Assembly: GCF_000208925.1 (NCBI RefSeq)
Contig: NW_001914869.1
Span: 62,001 to 126,000 of the forward strand
Source of the DNA: Entamoeba histolytica HM-1:IMSS
Lineage: Eukaryota > Evosea > Mastigamoebida > Endamoebidae
Direction of reading: 5' to 3'
DNA length: 64,000 nt
Shown piece by piece: positions 1 through 9,687 of this stretch. Position numbers and translations under genes: made by a program. The number at the start of each line of letters is the position of its first letter. Within the stretch, counting starts at the first letter, position 1. A model generated the notes under the pieces. The model was not told the origin of the DNA. It saw only the letters and a program-made list of their open reading frames with translations, and made no database searches.

Positions 1-398
1 CCAATAACCATTAATTTAGCTGTTGGACAGTGTTGACGAACTTCACGGACCCACTAATTGTCAATTTTAGAAGAATAGGGACTAACTTGTAGCAAACCAA
101 AACAAACTTTATCTCTCACGTTAATGTATGACGCATGATAAACTACTGAAAAACACAATAAAAAAATATCAGTTTGTGGATATGATAAAGGTCTGAGAGA
201 ATTATATTCTTCTTGTCCTGCAGTGTCCCATAATCCAAGGTTAATTTTTTTATTATCAACAACTACATTTGCAACATAATTATCAAATACAGTTGGGATG
301 TAGTCAGTTGGAAATTCATCAGAAGTATAACACATCAACATACATGTTTTTCCAACATTACCATCACCAACAACTACGAGCTTTACATTCTCAGACAT
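1..398 (-). CDS. Rho/Rac-family small GTPase, 5' part (runs off window)
   Basis: Membrane-linked GTP switch of the Rac/Rho type, expected to control actin, phagocytosis and motility. Exon 1 is 398..108 (97 residues) and exon 2 starts at 53 and leaves the window. Seen: P-loop GDGNVGKT at residues 11-18, effector loop around YIPTVFDNY, switch [10 protein letters not shown], and after splicing [18 protein letters not shown], which continues the Rho fold (human Rac has WYPEVRHHCP here). The 54-nt intron (107..54) begins GTTTGT and ends TTAG, the Entamoeba consensus; read through, it meets a stop. The Rho insert and C-terminal CaaX lie outside, so the exact Rac paralogue cannot be named. Divergent with the Sec7 gene, only 67 nt between start codons. 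Confidence 0.93.
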
Positions 399-465
399 CT
401 TTCTTTTCTTTTTTTTTAAGATTTTAAGTTTCTATTTTTATTTTTGCCTTTTTACTTTTAATTTA

Positions 466-3400
466 ATGTTATTTATAACAAAAATAAATGAAAAACAAAA
501 AACAGAAAATATGAATGAAATAACTACAAGAACTGAAAATCATCAATTCATGTCTGCGATTGATTCGTTATTAGACAATATAGTTTCTTTGACAAAAAAA
601 GTGAGATCGCTTAAGACAAAAAGTGAAGAATTAAAAAAGATAATATCCTCTCCAAATTATAAAAAAATGTTATTAAATGGATCACATAAAGAACTTTTCG
701 AATTTATTTTTAATTTAATGAATGAATGTCCTCCAAAAGAGGTTATTATTAGCGGTAGTTTAATTGATTTTATTGAGTCTTCTGCTACATGTGGTTATAT
801 TCCACCTGTATTATATGATGTTGCAGTAGAATGTGTACTTTCTTCATTTAAGTATACTGCAAATACAACTCTAAACACTTCGATTATCAAATGTGTTAGT
901 ACTTTCATTATTTCTCAAACTCATCATATTCATTCAGAATTATTATTAAGGGCATTTAGAGTCATTTTTGATGCTACTTTATTATTAAATATTCATGAGT
1001 CAAGTATCAGTTCAGCTATTAATAATTTAACTCAATTAATTGGTGTTATTGTTATGAAAATGGAAATGGCTAATTCGGTAATTGATGAAGAAAAAGAAAA
1101 TAAACGTTCAAGTATTTCATCTCCAGTAATAAATGATATTCTTCCATGTTTCTATGATTCGATCGAACTATTACATTATTTATACTCCCTCACTACAACA
1201 CATTGGACACAAAGAAGTACTGTTGATACTACATTCAAAACTTTTCTTTCAACAATTACAAATGAAGCCAAAGAAACTCTTGACTTAAAATGTCAATTAC
1301 ATAGTCTTAGATTAATATCTACATGGTTAGATACATTTTCACCTACTTTACGTTCATGTAATTCATTCAAAAAAGTGATTGAAGAAAATAAGTCTTTTTA
1401 TCAAGATATACAAGAATGTCTTATATTATCATCAACAGATGAATTATTATTTGATGAGTCTATTTTATTAGTTAAATCAATAATGAAACACCGAGTTTTA
1501 TTTAAAGGATTATTAAATGAAGTATTTCATGTTATTTATATACCACTATTAAGACATCCAATTATTTTTCCAACAATGAAATTAAAGATATTAGAGTTAT
1601 TAAACTTTGTTTGTGAAAAAAATGCTTTTTGTGAAATATATATTAATTGTGACTGTGAATTATATGGAGAAAATATTATAACTGAAATGATTTTTGTTTT
1701 ATTATATCTAGTTGAAAATGAACAAGATTATTCAGTAAAACATTTTGCAATTAGTACATTAAGACAAGTAATAAAATCATTTAGAAAAGAAGTAACTGAA
1801 CCTCCCAAAGGAGGTTTTAATATAAATGAATTACTTGCTTTAAAACAAAAGTACAATGACATCAAAACAATTTTCAAAGAAAATTCTAAGAAAGGAATAG
1901 AACTATTTAAAGAAGGAGGTTTTTGTGGTGAATCAGTTGAAGATATTGTAGAATTTTTTACTAAAAATGTTGATTTAGACAAAGTCGCTATTGGAGATTA
2001 TGTTGGAAAACATGATGAATTTAATCAACAAGTATTAAAAGCATGTATTAATAGTTTAGATTTTAAAGATAAAGAAATTGATGAAGGATTACGAATGGTA
2101 TTTAATCTCTTTGTTATGGGAGGAGAGTCTCAAGTCGTTGATAGAGTTATGGAATGTTTTGGAAATCATTATTTTGAATGTAATAAAGAAAGACTAACTA
2201 AAATGTCATTGAATTCAGTTAATATTTATCAATTAGCTACAAGTGTAATTTTCTTATCAACAGAATCTCATAACCCATCAGCAAAAACAAAGGCAATGGA
2301 TACATTTGAAAAATTTAAGGAAGTTATTAATTCTGGATTTGGACTTTCTATTGAAGAAAATATTCTTAAAGGAATTTATGAACGAACAACTAAAGAAGCA
2401 TTTCATCTTCCTAAAATATCTATTGTTCAACAAATCAATGAAACAAATAAAAATGAATTTCAAGGAAAGAAAAGAATACTTCAAATTAAATCTGATTTAG
2501 AAAAAATGAAAGACTATTGTATTGCTAAATTAAAAGGATCTACATTTACACCATTTATTTTAGAAAAATCAACGTTAGTTCCATTAAAATTATATGAAAC
2601 TATTGCTGTTCCATTAGCAGAATCAATTGAAAGAACATTTGAAAATATTGATAAAATAGAAGACATTAAATTAATCCTTCAAGGATTAATTGATACAATT
2701 CATATGGCTTGCATTCTAAGACATGAGACAAAACCACAAATTATAAAAGCATTATTAGTAATTACTCATCTTGATGTTGTAAATACTATATCACAAAGAA
2801 ATGTTATGGCTGTACAAACATTAATTGATGTTTGTGTAACTGATTTTGAATATCTTGAAGATTGTTGGGAGGATTGTCTTCAAGTTATATTAAAGATGGA
2901 ACGTTTACATATGCTAGCTTCTGGGTGGAAAGAAGAGTCTAATAAAGTTCCAATTAAAGAACAACGAATAAAAAGATTTGAATATTCTTCTGACTATAAA
3001 GGACCAGTAAATGAACGTGTGTTATTAACTGAAAATGTTCCACAATGTATTCTTGATATAGGAGATGTTGAATTAGGTAGTGTTTATAATACAATAGACT
3101 TTTCTGATGAAGCAATTGTTTATTTCTTTAAAGGGTTATGTGGTGCTGCAACAAAAGAATTAGAAGCTCCTATTCCAAGAATATATATTCTTCAAAAATT
3201 AGTCATTTCAGCTGAAGCAAATATTGGAAGAAGTGAAATTGTTTTCCAAAAAATATGGAAGTATTTGGTTCCATTTTATATTCGATGTGGACTACATCCA
3301 ATTGAAGATGTTGCTATGTCAGTGTTAGATAATCTTCGACAGTTAACAATGAAATCAATGATGAGTCAAGAAGTTTCTGTTGAAAACCAAAAGGAATTTT

Positions 3401-5097
3401 TGAAACCTTTTGTTGTTATTATTTCAGATCATCCAAGTGTTAATGTAAGAGAATTTGTTATTCAAGTTCTTCAACAAATCTTAACAAATAAGAAATGTGG
3501 AGAGAATTTAAAAAGTGGATGGGAAACAATATTTGATATAATTCTTTTTGCCTCTGTTGATGAAGCTAGAGTATCAATTCTTGCTTTCCAATTTTTTAAA
3601 CAAGTATATAAATTATTTGAGAAATGTCCTTATTATGAAAAGTATTTCTTCTTATTCCTAAGATGTTTAAAGTCTTTTGGAAGACTTGAGTCTGTTGAAG
3701 AAGTTGGGTTACAAGTTAATTCTTTGATTCAAATGATTTTAACAAATTTCTTTGTTGGTAAAAAAGAAGTTGAATTAAATGATAATTGTTATAGGAATAT
3801 TATTCCAATGTTCAAAGTCTTATCAACAAATATCCATTCATTATATATTTCTGTTGCAACAAATTCTATAGAAATATTTTTTGGGTTATTAAGATCAATT
3901 GGTAATGTTACTAGTCATGGACTAATGGAAACAATATTGACAGATTGTGTATTACCATTATTTACTACTGATATATCAAATCAATGGGTAAGTAATATTT
4001 TTGAAATTCTATTTGTTGCCACTCTTGATTTCTTATTAGAACAACATGAGTATTGTATGTTATTAGTTGAACTTATTGAATTTGCTTTTTATGTTATATT
4101 TCATGAAGGGCCAGCTTTTTCTTCAGCTGCATTATCATTTATTAATCAATTTATTGGTGGAGTTGCAAATACTAATGACACTGTATTAATGCATTCATTC
4201 ATTGAGAAATTTTCTGTATTTTGTACATCAGTTGTTCAATTTATACCTATTTATAATGAATATCAATCTGATAGAACAATAGAAGTTAGTCAACCAAAGG
4301 AAAAACAGTTAAAAGGAAATTGTATGATTTGTATGAAAGAAGTTATTAGTGAATATTTAATGACTTGCCCAATTTGTGGTAAACAAAAATATTGTTGTGA
4401 AGAATGTTATATTAAAGATACCCAATCACATAAAAAGATCTGTTTACAACAAGTTAAATTAAAACATCTTTCTCTAGTTACTGGACAAGAATTTACTCAA
4501 TCATTACCACAATTTACATCTTCACTAATTGAAAAAATTTCAGGAATTAATAATGTCTCACAAGCATTATTTGCTTTATTTAATATACTCACTAAAATTA
4601 TTTCTGATGATGATATGGTAATTTTATTTACTCAATTAACTAATGTATTTAATGAATTATTTACTCTATTCAATAAACACCCAGAAGATGTAAGTTCATT
4701 AGTTAAGTCAGAAACACTTATTGAAATTTATGATTTATATGTTGTTCAATTATTTGAAATGTATTTAAATATTTTTACTAGTGATAAACATCACAGAGAG
4801 TTAATGGCAGAATTATATTTCTTATTTGCTCAAACATTACTTAAATGTTATGTTGATAATAAATGTGAATATAGTTTGTCTGTTACAAAGAGTGTAATAA
4901 TATCAATCACAAATCAATTAATAAAAATAACTAACGACACCGTTTATTATCAGATTGTTGATTTCTTATATGATTACTTTATTGATATGATTTCGACGAA
5001 GGATGAAGATTTAAGAGAGATTCTTCGTTTATTATTGCATAAACATAGAACAATACAAACAAACGAATTAAAAAAAAAAAATGATGAAATCTCATAA
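466..5097 (+). CDS. Sec7-domain ARF guanine-nucleotide exchange factor with MYND finger
   Basis: Large (1,543 aa) helical protein expected to activate ARF GTPases on Golgi or endosomal membranes (GBF/BIG class). Seen: a Sec7 domain at about residues 448-645, with KKGIELFKEGGF, the catalytic-loop motif MGGESQ in which E554 matches the invariant glutamic finger, and the second motif FLSTESHNPSAKTK. The flanks are long alpha-helical segments as in BIG/GBF proteins. At 1286-1325 there is a C-x2-C...C-x2-C...C-x3-C-x7-H-x3-C pattern, a MYND-type zinc finger, not usual in ARF-GEFs. The start is uncertain: ATG at 511 (residue 16) or residue 29 is equally possible, because codons 1-15 are as A-rich as leader sequence. 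Followed at 115 nt by the DENN gene on the same strand. Confidence 0.88.
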   Translation: MLFITKINEKQKTENMNEITTRTENHQFMSAIDSLLDNIVSLTKKVRSLKTKSEELKKIISSPNYKKMLLNGSHKELFEFIFNLMNECPPKEVIISGSLIDFIESSATCGYIPPVLYDVAVECVLSSFKYTANTTLNTSIIKCVSTFIISQTHHIHSELLLRAFRVIFDATLLLNIHESSISSAINNLTQLIGVIVMKMEMANSVIDEEKENKRSSISSPVINDILPCFYDSIELLHYLYSLTTTHWTQRSTVDTTFKTFLSTITNEAKETLDLKCQLHSLRLISTWLDTFSPTLRSCNSFKKVIEENKSFYQDIQECLILSSTDELLFDESILLVKSIMKHRVLFKGLLNEVFHVIYIPLLRHPIIFPTMKLKILELLNFVCEKNAFCEIYINCDCELYGENIITEMIFVLLYLVENEQDYSVKHFAISTLRQVIKSFRKEVTEPPKGGFNINELLALKQKYNDIKTIFKENSKKGIELFKEGGFCGESVEDIVEFFTKNVDLDKVAIGDYVGKHDEFNQQVLKACINSLDFKDKEIDEGLRMVFNLFVMGGESQVVDRVMECFGNHYFECNKERLTKMSLNSVNIYQLATSVIFLSTESHNPSAKTKAMDTFEKFKEVINSGFGLSIEENILKGIYERTTKEAFHLPKISIVQQINETNKNEFQGKKRILQIKSDLEKMKDYCIAKLKGSTFTPFILEKSTLVPLKLYETIAVPLAESIERTFENIDKIEDIKLILQGLIDTIHMACILRHETKPQIIKALLVITHLDVVNTISQRNVMAVQTLIDVCVTDFEYLEDCWEDCLQVILKMERLHMLASGWKEESNKVPIKEQRIKRFEYSSDYKGPVNERVLLTENVPQCILDIGDVELGSVYNTIDFSDEAIVYFFKGLCGAATKELEAPIPRIYILQKLVISAEANIGRSEIVFQKIWKYLVPFYIRCGLHPIEDVAMSVLDNLRQLTMKSMMSQEVSVENQKEFLKPFVVIISDHPSVNVREFVIQVLQQILTNKKCGENLKSGWETIFDIILFASVDEARVSILAFQFFKQVYKLFEKCPYYEKYFFLFLRCLKSFGRLESVEEVGLQVNSLIQMILTNFFVGKKEVELNDNCYRNIIPMFKVLSTNIHSLYISVATNSIEIFFGLLRSIGNVTSHGLMETILTDCVLPLFTTDISNQWVSNIFEILFVATLDFLLEQHEYCMLLVELIEFAFYVIFHEGPAFSSAALSFINQFIGGVANTNDTVLMHSFIEKFSVFCTSVVQFIPIYNEYQSDRTIEVSQPKEKQLKGNCMICMKEVISEYLMTCPICGKQKYCCEECYIKDTQSHKKICLQQVKLKHLSLVTGQEFTQSLPQFTSSLIEKISGINNVSQALFALFNILTKIISDDDMVILFTQLTNVFNELFTLFNKHPEDVSSLVKSETLIEIYDLYVVQLFEMYLNIFTSDKHHRELMAELYFLFAQTLLKCYVDNKCEYSLSVTKSVIISITNQLIKITNDTVYYQIVDFLYDYFIDMISTKDEDLREILRLLLHKHRTIQTNELKKKNDEIS

Positions 5098-5212
5098 TTT
5101 TATTTCATTCTTATATTTTAAGTTTTTTCATATGAAAAAAAGAAATAAATAGAAGCAATAAAAGTCTCTTTTTAAAGAAAAAGAACTTTTTTCTGTTTCT
5201 CTCTTTCCCCTC

Positions 5213-6403
5213 ATGCAACAAGAATGGAACCATCATCTCTTTGAAGGATGTGTTTTTATCCAACCACCTACTGAATTACAAGAGAATTCTAATCCTATTA
5301 AACCAACATTCTCATTTCCTTCTGCTTTCAAAGCACCTTCAAATATTCATCTATTTCTTTATCCAGAATTACCAGAAACTGATTTTCTTCCTAGTTATTT
5401 TATTGTAACATTTACAACACCATCAGGCACACAATATGGTCATACATTAAGAACAGAAGATGGTAGTATTTGTTTGATAAGTTTTTATTGTTGGGAAATT
5501 TTTTTTAGAAGAGTCGTTATTCGCTCCCAAACATATTGGAAAAATAACTTTGAAGGTCTTGAAAAATATCTCAATGATATTTTAGAATCTCCAGAACGTC
5601 CTCTTTCAACTGAAAAAATTTTAGATATGGATATTCCTATTGTTGTTGAGAAACTTCTGCTTTCTCAAGTCATGTTATTATTTAATTCTATATTATGTGA
5701 AAGAAGAATTATTGTTGTTGGTAGTAACTATGAAACAGTTACTTGTTTCATTTTATCAGCACTAGAACTTATTGAGCCATTGTCTTGGCCTCATCCCATA
5801 GTTACGCTCTTACCACGTTGTTATAGTGAATTAGTTGACCTTCCAACTCCATTCATTTGTGGGATATCAACATACCAATTTTCATTAATGCAACCATTAA
5901 CAAATAAAGTGGTTGTTGTTGATTTAGACAATGGAACTACTCGTTCAAACGACCCTCTTATGATACAACAAGATAAAAATTTATTCCCAGAATTCGCAAC
6001 ACAATATTTAAGAGAAAGTTTAAAGAGTGTTTTGATGGAAATGCCAAAACAAATACCAGTTATGCTTAAACAAACATTTAATCAATATATTCTTAAACTT
6101 CTTCAAGCACCAGAAACATTTATTTCATTAAAAAATAAACGAGGGACATTAGTTGCTGAAATGGATATGAAAAAATATAAGAAAACATATAATTACAAAG
6201 CAGGAAGTAGAAAATTCATTGATTTCTTTTCTACAACTGGTGCATTTGATCAATACTTACAAAAGATAGAAAATGAAATGTTGAAAGGAGGTGGACAAAC
6301 AGTTGATCCACCTGAACCTAATTTTTGGGATTCTTTATTCCAATTCAATTTTCCAACTGATGACCTTACTAAGCAAAGAGGAAAACAATATAAAATGCAA
6401 TAA
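5213..6403 (+). CDS. DENN-domain protein
   Basis: DENN proteins are usually exchange factors for Rab GTPases on endosomal and secretory membranes. Seen: 396 residues covering upstream-, core- and downstream-DENN segments. The core is at about 140-240, with VEKLLLSQVMLLFNSI, CERRIIVVGS, then SWPHPIVTLLP and PTPFICGIS, followed by VVVVDLDNG (about 235), all classic cDENN landmarks. No extra domain is present, so this is a minimal DENN protein; the Rab target cannot be told. The first ATG is used; it follows a pyrimidine-rich leader. Its 3' end faces the metallophosphoesterase gene, with 29 nt between stop codons. Confidence 0.85.
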   Translation: MQQEWNHHLFEGCVFIQPPTELQENSNPIKPTFSFPSAFKAPSNIHLFLYPELPETDFLPSYFIVTFTTPSGTQYGHTLRTEDGSICLISFYCWEIFFRRVVIRSQTYWKNNFEGLEKYLNDILESPERPLSTEKILDMDIPIVVEKLLLSQVMLLFNSILCERRIIVVGSNYETVTCFILSALELIEPLSWPHPIVTLLPRCYSELVDLPTPFICGISTYQFSLMQPLTNKVVVVDLDNGTTRSNDPLMIQQDKNLFPEFATQYLRESLKSVLMEMPKQIPVMLKQTFNQYILKLLQAPETFISLKNKRGTLVAEMDMKKYKKTYNYKAGSRKFIDFFSTTGAFDQYLQKIENEMLKGGGQTVDPPEPNFWDSLFQFNFPTDDLTKQRGKQYKMQ

Positions 6404-6432
6404 AATAAAGTGATAATTGACTGTATGTTCTT

Positions 6433-7746
6433 TCAATTTTCTAAAGGCTTAATATGAAAGATAGTAATGTCATTTGTTCCAGCACTTCTCATATGGGCTG
6501 ACCATGCACCTGTTCCTGGATGAGTGTATAAATACATTCTATTTCTATTAGACTTAATAGTATATAATCCATATGCCTTTTTAAAGAATAAATAAACAAT
6601 AACACTAAATGGTGCAAATTGACCAACATGAGTATGTCCACAAAGCATAAGATCAAATATCCCTTTTTCACATGTTTGTTTATATCCGAATGGACGGTGT
6701 TGTAAAATAATATTGTAAGTCTCAGAAGATGGTAATTGAGATACCATATTCATTTCTTCAACATATTCTTCTTCAGTATTACTGTCATCAGTTCCAATTA
6801 TAGCACAATTGTATTTTTCTTCTATACTCATTCTATTTTGTAAAAGAGTAATCCCACACGAATTTAACATAACTAGTAAATGTTGTATTCCTGTCATATA
6901 ATCATGATTTCCTGTTGACATATAAACTGGACATTCATTTGTTAAAGCTTTAAATGGCATTAATTCTTCTGTTTGAACATTTGGAGAATCAGTTAAATCA
7001 CCAGTAAGAACAATAAAATCTGGGTGAAGGGGAAGTATTTTTTTGACTATGTGTTGTGAATGTGAAAGGAATCTACTGCCAATATGAACATCACTTATAT
7101 GAACAAACTGTACCTCTTTTGAAACTTTAGGAGATGTAAGTGTGATATGTTTGAATGGTAAACGATGTCCTTGCCATAATGAATAAATATCGAAAAGAAT
7201 TGAACAAAGAATAATTAAACAAAATATTGTAATTCGGTAATTATTTGGCATATAATTTCCAGTTATAAACGATATAAACTTACCTCGGTGATATAAGTCA
7301 TTTCTAAATAATGAACTGCCAAATAATTTTGTTGAAATCAATACGATGTTTATCACATCATAGATAAGAGAGAATGGTATTAAATTAAAGATACAAAGGT
7401 CTATAGTTGATGAATATAAATTAATTATTCTGAACCACTTACTTTTAAAAACAAAGTCACATCCGAAAATTACAAATGTTGAGAATACAAAAATATGTGG
7501 AACCACAAGACTGATAATTAAAGTAATTGCAAAATCACGTCCAACAGTTGATAAGTCATTATCATATGAAACAAAAGGTATTAACAGAACTAATCTTGAT
7601 ACTGTAATTGAGAACAAAAAAGTCATAAAAAAACACATAACGATAGCAATAACAAAAAAGGTTGGAGACACTTTAGACTCTGGCATGATATTTTTTATTT
7701 TCAGTTTATTCCGAGATGGTTTTATGTAAAGGAAAAGAAACGTCAT
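6433..7746 (-). CDS. Multi-pass membrane calcineurin-like metallophosphoesterase (TMPPE-like)
   Basis: Predicted membrane-bound metal-dependent phosphoesterase; substrate unknown. Seen (437 aa from ATG 7746): four hydrophobic segments at about 29-51, 71-98, 116-139 and 171-191, then a calcineurin-like domain with all metal-ligand motifs: HISDVHIG, TGDLTD, STGNHDYM and CGHTHVGQF. Order and spacing are those of the YkuE/TMPPE family (membrane anchor, then phosphoesterase). The start could instead be ATG 7686, giving a protein starting MPESKVSPTFF just before the first membrane segment; the extra 20 residues are basic and poorly informative. The substrate could be a lipid, nucleotide or protein phosphate; nothing here decides. 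Convergent with the DENN gene. Confidence 0.85.
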   Translation of the reverse strand: MTFLFLYIKPSRNKLKIKNIMPESKVSPTFFVIAIVMCFFMTFLFSITVSRLVLLIPFVSYDNDLSTVGRDFAITLIISLVVPHIFVFSTFVIFGCDFVFKSKWFRIINLYSSTIDLCIFNLIPFSLIYDVINIVLISTKLFGSSLFRNDLYHRGKFISFITGNYMPNNYRITIFCLIILCSILFDIYSLWQGHRLPFKHITLTSPKVSKEVQFVHISDVHIGSRFLSHSQHIVKKILPLHPDFIVLTGDLTDSPNVQTEELMPFKALTNECPVYMSTGNHDYMTGIQHLLVMLNSCGITLLQNRMSIEEKYNCAIIGTDDSNTEEEYVEEMNMVSQLPSSETYNIILQHRPFGYKQTCEKGIFDLMLCGHTHVGQFAPFSVIVYLFFKKAYGLYTIKSNRNRMYLYTHPGTGAWSAHMRSAGTNDITIFHIKPLEN

Positions 7747-7960
7747 CAAAAATCGAAAAGTAATGAAAGATATAATAATGAAGATGGAATTAACTTGTTT
7801 TGTGTCAGATTTTTTATTGTTTTTTTATTGAGTGATTCCATTAGAATCACCTTTGTTTGAAAAAGGAATGAGTGTTAGATAAAAGAAGAAAAAAGGGGTT
7901 CAGTGAGGTTTTTGAAAAAGAAAGGAAAAAAAGTAGCGAACGAAAAAGAAGTAAATCAAA

Positions 7961-9481
7961 ATGGAAGACAAGAAACAAATCAAAGTCTTTGTTAAATGCC
8001 TTGAGAAAAACCAGACTATTATGTTTAAGATGAATTTTGATGAGGTTGCTGATAAATTATATTTACAATGCTCTGAACATTTTCAAATGGAAATTAATAC
8101 TCCACTACGTTTAATTTGTAAAGGAAAGATATTAGACCCTCACAAAAGTTTAGAACAAAATGAAGTTTATGATGATTCTTTATGTTATTTATATTCACCT
8201 GATATCCAAAGAACAATAAGCAATGATGAAGATGCAATAAATGCGTTGATGGATGATATGGTCAGAGACTTTGGATTAAGAAATAATCCTAGAATTATTC
8301 TTTATGTTAACAATCCCAATACAGGAGAAATGGTTCGTGTTATAAGAACTCCTACTGTTGTAATAAATACTCAAAATGAATCTTCAGTTAATACAACTAA
8401 CTCACAACCATCTCAAAGTAACAATGAAACAAATAATGTAACTAGAACACAAGAAACAGAAGAACAACCAATGTTTAGTCAAATTATAGAACAATCTCTT
8501 ATAAATTTACTTCGCAACATCAATAACCAAAGTCTTCAAATTAGCCATGCTACTCAACCACAACAAAGCCCTCTTGAAAATCAACAAACTGTTCATTCAC
8601 AAACTGTCAATACTATGAATAATAATTCACAGTCACAACAAAACACCAATCAAAATGGACTTAGAGAAGAACAACAAAGAAGAGAAACTAACCAACCTCA
8701 AATCAATCCTATTCCATCTTCAAATCAAAATAACAATAGTTCAAATTCTAACAATACCCTTTTAAATCAACTAAGATCTATAGATAATCAAATCATAGCA
8801 AGGCCAATCCCTACAATATCATTCCAAATATTAGACATGAGACCTCGGTCTATTCCAATTGATAATTTACATGCGTTTCGAGGTAATACAAGAACAGTAT
8901 TACATTCAGTTAGACAAGAAAGAACGTGTCAACAAGAAAACTCAAGTACTACACCTGTCCAACCAAACAATAATCCTATTGAAGAAAAAATCAATAGGCT
9001 TCTTTTTGAATTATTTGTAACACTTATTTTTAATGAAAGAGAAGAGGATGTAGCAAAAGAAGTGATTCAGTCACTTTCTACTATTTCAAATAACAAAGAA
9101 GAAATTATTGGCAGCTTTATTAATGGAACAGCAACTCTTCTTACATCACTTCTCAGTGAATCAACAAATGAAGTTAAGCATTCATTACTAAGAGATGTTT
9201 TAAATATTATTTATTATAACTTGTATGAATTTTATTCAAATGATCCTCTTACTCCACAACAACTCCTTTATTATTTTAAGAAAAATATTTACGATATCAT
9301 CGAATTAAACAAGAAATATTCAATCAACAATATCTTAGATTTGTTCCATAGGTTACTTCATCATATAGTTAGTCACGCTTCACTACCTCCCAAAGTTACT
9401 TCCATGATTTCTCCTTCAATAGAAACAGAGGAACAATTTTTAAAAGCAGTACAACGCTGTCATGAATCGTTTAAATTGTAG
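7961..9481 (+). CDS. Ubiquitin-like-domain protein with Q/N-rich linker
   Basis: Probable proteostasis adaptor (ubiquilin/BAG6-like layout), exact family not assigned. Seen: an N-terminal ubiquitin-like domain (about residues 7-75) with LRLICKGKILDPHKSL, the place of RLIYKGKVL in UBL proteins; a long Q/N/S-rich low-complexity stretch (about 130-270) and a helical C-terminal part (about 345-506) ending in a conserved-looking segment LPPKVTSMISPSIETEEQFL. No UBA domain, STI1 repeat or BAG domain could be recognised, so it is not a clear ubiquilin. The purine-rich leader (7900-7960) is unlike the T-rich leaders of neighbours. Intronless; the first ATG directly precedes the UBL fold. Confidence 0.75.
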   Translation: MEDKKQIKVFVKCLEKNQTIMFKMNFDEVADKLYLQCSEHFQMEINTPLRLICKGKILDPHKSLEQNEVYDDSLCYLYSPDIQRTISNDEDAINALMDDMVRDFGLRNNPRIILYVNNPNTGEMVRVIRTPTVVINTQNESSVNTTNSQPSQSNNETNNVTRTQETEEQPMFSQIIEQSLINLLRNINNQSLQISHATQPQQSPLENQQTVHSQTVNTMNNNSQSQQNTNQNGLREEQQRRETNQPQINPIPSSNQNNNSSNSNNTLLNQLRSIDNQIIARPIPTISFQILDMRPRSIPIDNLHAFRGNTRTVLHSVRQERTCQQENSSTTPVQPNNNPIEEKINRLLFELFVTLIFNEREEDVAKEVIQSLSTISNNKEEIIGSFINGTATLLTSLLSESTNEVKHSLLRDVLNIIYYNLYEFYSNDPLTPQQLLYYFKKNIYDIIELNKKYSINNILDLFHRLLHHIVSHASLPPKVTSMISPSIETEEQFLKAVQRCHESFKL

Positions 9482-9547
9482 ATTAACCTAAGAAAATCCT
9501 TCATTCTCTATTTCTATTCATTTTCCTTATTCAACTTGAAATCATTC

Positions 9548-9588
9548 ATATTTAAAGTTCACCTAATCTTTCTATTTTTAGAATTCAC
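9548..9588 (+). promoter_or_regulatory. Putative core promoter of the NOT1 gene
   Basis: ATATTTAAAG at 9548-9557 resembles the Entamoeba TATA-like element GTATTTAAAG, and GAATTCA at 9581-9587 resembles the initiator AAAAATTCA, about 30 nt downstream. This would give a roughly 100-nt leader, long for Entamoeba. Inference from motifs only. Confidence 0.4.
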
Positions 9589-9687
9589 AAAAACTAAAAA
9601 ACAAAAAAAGAAAAAGAAAGTTAGAAAAGAAGCGTTGACCAATCAAATGCAAATATCTCTAAACCAAGAAATCTCAGAAAAATTATT

